The notes beneath the pieces are model-generated. The model was not told where the DNA came from, searched no databases, and saw only the letters and a program-made list of their open reading frames with translations. From Ignavibacteriales bacterium (lineage in GTDB: Bacteria > Bacteroidota > Ignavibacteria > Ignavibacteriales > Ignavibacteriaceae): 64,000 nucleotides of DNA. Position 1 is the first letter of the stretch. Each line of letters begins with the position of its first letter. Shown in pieces: positions 61,396 to 64,000 of this stretch. The stretch lies in contig CP065001.1 in assembly GCA_016700155.1 (NCBI GenBank), forward strand, positions 1,550,001-1,614,000, written 5' to 3'. The position numbers were made by a program, and so were the translations under genes.

Positions 61396-63627
61396 TCAGA
61401 AGAACAACTTATAAGTCAGCCGAAAATTTCTTGAAGCTTCCGGTAATATCACTTTTACGCGTGATAAATGGTTCCTGTATTCCTTGTTGAAAATATTTTC
61501 TGCAACGAATGAAAAATTATTAATAACAGGACCAGCGACAAGAGAATATTGTGCAAACCCACCGACAATTCCATAACCTGATGTTGGCTCTTCATAGATA
61601 TCTGTTCTGTTCTGCTTTGCTGTCAGTTCACAATTAATTCCTATCCCAAAATTTTCAGAAGTATACCTTAATTCCAGGTTGGTTTTAAATGGAGGTATCT
61701 GGGGAAGGGGAGATGAACTGCTTTTTATTTCACCATATGTATATGACGACGAAATATGAAATGAAATATTTTCTACAATTTTTATGTCACTTGAGAATTC
61801 AATTCCCCTGAAACCAGCCGATACTCCTTCTGTTTGATAAATAGGTAGTAATGTTTGAAAATTAATTTTACCTGAATTTCTTGGAATGATATAATAGTCC
61901 AGTTCATTCGCAAAAAAAGTTAGTGATGATGAAATCCATTCATCGCGGTAAGAAAAATATAACTCGGTGCCGATTCCCCGTTCATCCCTAAGATCGGGGT
62001 TTCCGGTCTCGTAAGAATAAGCTGCGAGATGAGGACCTGCAGAGTACAACTCTTCAATTGTAGGAACGCGGGACGATCTGCTTAAATTCAATCCTGTCAA
62101 AAAATTTTCAGCGATCTTATGTGATACCGATGCAGAGAGTGAATATGTAAAGAAATCTCTTTGCTTAACTTGTCTTCCGTTAATTGATATGCCGGTGGCT
62201 GAAGGTTTCAACTGATCGTACGAAAACCTTATTGCAGTTTCAAAATTAAAATTCATTACTGAAAATTGTTGAAAGCTAAATAAGGATGTTTTAAGTGAGG
62301 TTGTAGCAGGAGTAAAAACGAAACCACCGACTTTAAAATCTCTGAATTCGAATGACAATCCCGTTAAACCTTTCTCTGCGAACAAAAGTTTTTTGTTATG
62401 AAGTTCAAGCTGACTTCTATAATTAAAAATTGTAAATTCTGCACCAATCAGATCAGCTCTTTCATATTCTGTTTGTTTAAAATAATCTCTGGCAAAATCA
62501 AATCTTAAATTTGAAAAGTGTTCCGTATCGATTTTTATTTTTGATTTAAAGTTGATCTGTCTCTTAAAAATTTCAATGTCTACACCATTTGGGTGAGCAC
62601 CGACAAATCCTCCGGGAATTCCGTATTCAGAGGAATATTCCCTGATTGAAATTCCATTATTCCCCCAATCATTTATAAAACCCAAGCCAACACTATAATT
62701 TTGTGTAAAGATGTTTGAGTTTTTAAGTTTGGCTATCGGTGTAGTTATATCATCTGTTTTTCTTTTAGTGAACTCACCACGTAAAACGAAATTATTAATT
62801 GGAATTGAGACTACTCCTGAACCAAGAAAACCTTTATTTACAGTTTCTCCATAAATTCCCAGCAGTCCTGTGATAGATGCTGGAATATTGTCTGGTATTT
62901 CTCCCCGTATAATATTTACAACTCCGCCAATTGTTGTTGAGTTTTGCGTAAGAACTTTTGGACCTCTTACAACTTCAATTCTTTCAATCGTGAATGGCTC
63001 TATTGCAACAGCATGATCAGGCGAGGTGGATGATAAATCCGTTGATTGAATTCCATCTTCTGTAATTTGAATTCTGTCATTACCCAGTCCTCTTATTACA
63101 GGACGTGCCGGCGCTGGTCCCATACTTCTTATTGCCAGACCCGTTTCATTTTTTAAAGTGGAAGCAAGAGTAAGGCTTATTTCCCTTTCAAGCTCTTTTC
63201 CTTTTAAAACATTTATGAACTCATTCATATCATCAAATTGATAATCTTCGTGTGTGCCTGTGATGACCACCGTTGAGGTTTCAAGAGCAATCGGACTTAA
63301 GTGAACTATTATACCTTTAATAATTTCTTTGTCAACCAGAACTTTTAAATATGAAGTTTTATATCCTATGTAACTTATCTCTAAAGTATAGTTGCCATAC
63401 GGAAGATTTGGAATGGTGAAAAGACCATTTTTGTCTGTTATATCTGCGTGAGTGGTTGAAGCAACATTCACCAAAGCTTTATCAAGCGGCTGATCATTTG
63501 ATATATCAAGTACTATTCCCTGAATCTCTCCCACAGTCATCTGCTGAGGCAAGATTATGAACTGTACCGATAAAATTATTGCTGCAATCACAAAATGATT
63601 GCAGCGTATTCTCTTTATTACTTTCAT
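61396..63627 (-). CDS. TonB-dependent outer-membrane receptor
   Basis: The product of 743 residues has a signal peptide to about 28 and a carboxypeptidase-regulatory-like (SusC-type) domain at about 33-110 (IQGIVLDISNDQPLDKALV). The plug domain (about 125-240) has RPVIRGLGNDRIQITEDGIQ, a typical signature, and IERIEVVRGP. The rest is a barrel ending in an aromatic-rich strand (RNFRLTYKLFF). The order of motifs is like metal or haem receptors of the ZnuD type, but this is not certain. The stop of an upstream exported-protein gene directly precedes its ATG, so the two are translated together and may share a ligand. Confidence 0.9.
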   Translation of the reverse strand: MKVIKRIRCNHFVIAAIILSVQFIILPQQMTVGEIQGIVLDISNDQPLDKALVNVASTTHADITDKNGLFTIPNLPYGNYTLEISYIGYKTSYLKVLVDKEIIKGIIVHLSPIALETSTVVITGTHEDYQFDDMNEFINVLKGKELEREISLTLASTLKNETGLAIRSMGPAPARPVIRGLGNDRIQITEDGIQSTDLSSTSPDHAVAIEPFTIERIEVVRGPKVLTQNSTTIGGVVNIIRGEIPDNIPASITGLLGIYGETVNKGFLGSGVVSIPINNFVLRGEFTKRKTDDITTPIAKLKNSNIFTQNYSVGLGFINDWGNNGISIREYSSEYGIPGGFVGAHPNGVDIEIFKRQINFKSKIKIDTEHFSNLRFDFARDYFKQTEYERADLIGAEFTIFNYRSQLELHNKKLLFAEKGLTGLSFEFRDFKVGGFVFTPATTSLKTSLFSFQQFSVMNFNFETAIRFSYDQLKPSATGISINGRQVKQRDFFTYSLSASVSHKIAENFLTGLNLSRSSRVPTIEELYSAGPHLAAYSYETGNPDLRDERGIGTELYFSYRDEWISSSLTFFANELDYYIIPRNSGKINFQTLLPIYQTEGVSAGFRGIEFSSDIKIVENISFHISSSYTYGEIKSSSSPLPQIPPFKTNLELRYTSENFGIGINCELTAKQNRTDIYEEPTSGYGIVGGFAQYSLVAGPVINNFSFVAENIFNKEYRNHLSRVKVILPEASRNFRLTYKLFF

Positions 63628-64000
63628 TTATGGAATCACTGTTATAGTGATAGGGAAAGAATCAAACTCAGAACTACCACCAACAATCAGACTAAATGTG
63701 ATTGTGCATGTGCCTGCAGCTTTTCCTTTTATCTGAATTACCCAAGGTTCATCAGTTTGAGTGATTACTTCAGCAATACTACTATCACTTAAAACAGATT
63801 GCAAATGATGCAGCGGGTACTCAGGCTGAAAATAATGTCCCAGTGCATCAAAATATTCAATTAAAATGTGATCAGTTGTTGAATCTTTTTGGACTTCAAT
63901 TGCACCAGTTGAATTTGTATCTGACGCCGTTGCAATGAGGGTTCCATTTTCCTCATAAGTTAGACGTAAACCAATGGGTTCGCCGTGGGCAGTTGTATCA
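63628..64000 (-). CDS. Hypothetical exported protein (N-terminus beyond window)
   Basis: The open minus-strand frame enters from the right edge and ends with TAA at 63628-63630, directly in front of the TonB receptor ATG. The 123 visible residues include TAHGEPIGLRLTY, IEYFDALGHYFQPEYPLHH and the final beta-rich FDSFPITITVIP. The last part resembles an immunoglobulin-like fold. The many His residues could bind a metal, in line with an adjacent metal-type receptor, but this is speculative. No start is visible in the window. Confidence 0.7.
   Translation of the reverse strand, partial: DTTAHGEPIGLRLTYEENGTLIATASDTNSTGAIEVQKDSTTDHILIEYFDALGHYFQPEYPLHHLQSVLSDSSIAEVITQTDEPWVIQIKGKAAGTCTITFSLIVGGSSEFDSFPITITVIP

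Noticed and set aside
61201..61434. Plus-strand open frame of 77 codons
   Set aside because: It is the complement of the tRNA-Ser gene and the end of the TonB receptor gene; it has no ribosome-binding site.

Overview
The window looks like a chromosomal segment of a member of the Ignavibacteria or a close relative in the Bacteroidota/Chlorobi group. The main evidence is seven secreted proteins ending in type IX secretion (T9SS) sorting domains with the ENYPNPFNP-type signature, six of them preceded by the same PVEL...W(S/R)TA(S/T)E..N.GFEIER module. Supporting signs are AT-rich DNA, many lipoproteins, weak Shine-Dalgarno signals and several families of small palindromic or tandem repeats. No transposase, phage gene, CRISPR array or rRNA was seen; the only RNA gene found is a tRNA-Ser(GCT).

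Layout. 1-5972 (minus): a beta-propeller-type T9SS protein cut by the window edge and a gingipain-like C25 cysteine protease, whose sorting-domain DNA is nearly identical. 6304-10045 (plus): gapA (unusually close to kinetoplastid glycosomal GAPDH), pgk, a rhomboid protease and a DUF4296-like lipoprotein. 10002-12635 (minus): recQ with an extended C-terminus. 12869-15649 (plus): BNR-repeat T9SS protein. 16172-19761 (plus): an AT-rich accessory island containing the most novel item, a putative graspetide (omega-ester/amide RiPP) locus. It comprises a precursor of 145 residues with four repeated core-like modules, a graspetide-type ATP-grasp ligase and a membrane protein, flanked by a DUF5677-like gene and a minimal nucleotidyltransferase. 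19893-27526 (plus): ABC transporter pair, lipoprotein, 3-hydroxyacyl-CoA dehydrogenase, acetate kinase, an atypical SDR and a COG2509-type flavoprotein.

27550-40270 (minus): a beta-helix T9SS protein, a PQQ-type sugar dehydrogenase with T9SS domain, a giant GH13 protein, and a tight five-gene set of two ATP-grasp enzymes, a YbdK/GCS2-type carboxylate-amine ligase, a class I glutamine amidotransferase and an esterase. This set looks like an uncharacterised small-molecule or peptide-ligase pathway. 40439-44697 (plus): mutS, DUF1684 lipoprotein, DAHP synthase. 44735-48396 (minus): a subtilase ending in a dockerin-like module next to a T9SS protein with a cohesin-like N-terminal region. 48694-51905 (plus): two tandem MORN/YwqK-like repeat proteins and an N-carbamoylputrescine amidase-like hydrolase. 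51951-52652 (minus): OB-fold lipoprotein. 52861-60840 (plus): a secreted peptidylarginine-deiminase-like enzyme with T9SS domain, a zinc-ribbon protein, a chemoreceptor with a c-type haem motif, two paralogous lipoproteins and a GH30 glycosidase. 60949-64000 (minus): GIY-YIG protein, tRNA-Ser, TonB-dependent receptor and a partial exported protein.

Themes. The genes suggest a polymer-degrading, cell-surface-active heterotroph: secreted proteases, glycosidases, a deiminase and a sugar dehydrogenase exported by T9SS, with glycolysis and acetate-forming energy metabolism nearby. Small repeats have entered coding DNA at least three times: in a signal peptide and in two sorting-domain regions.
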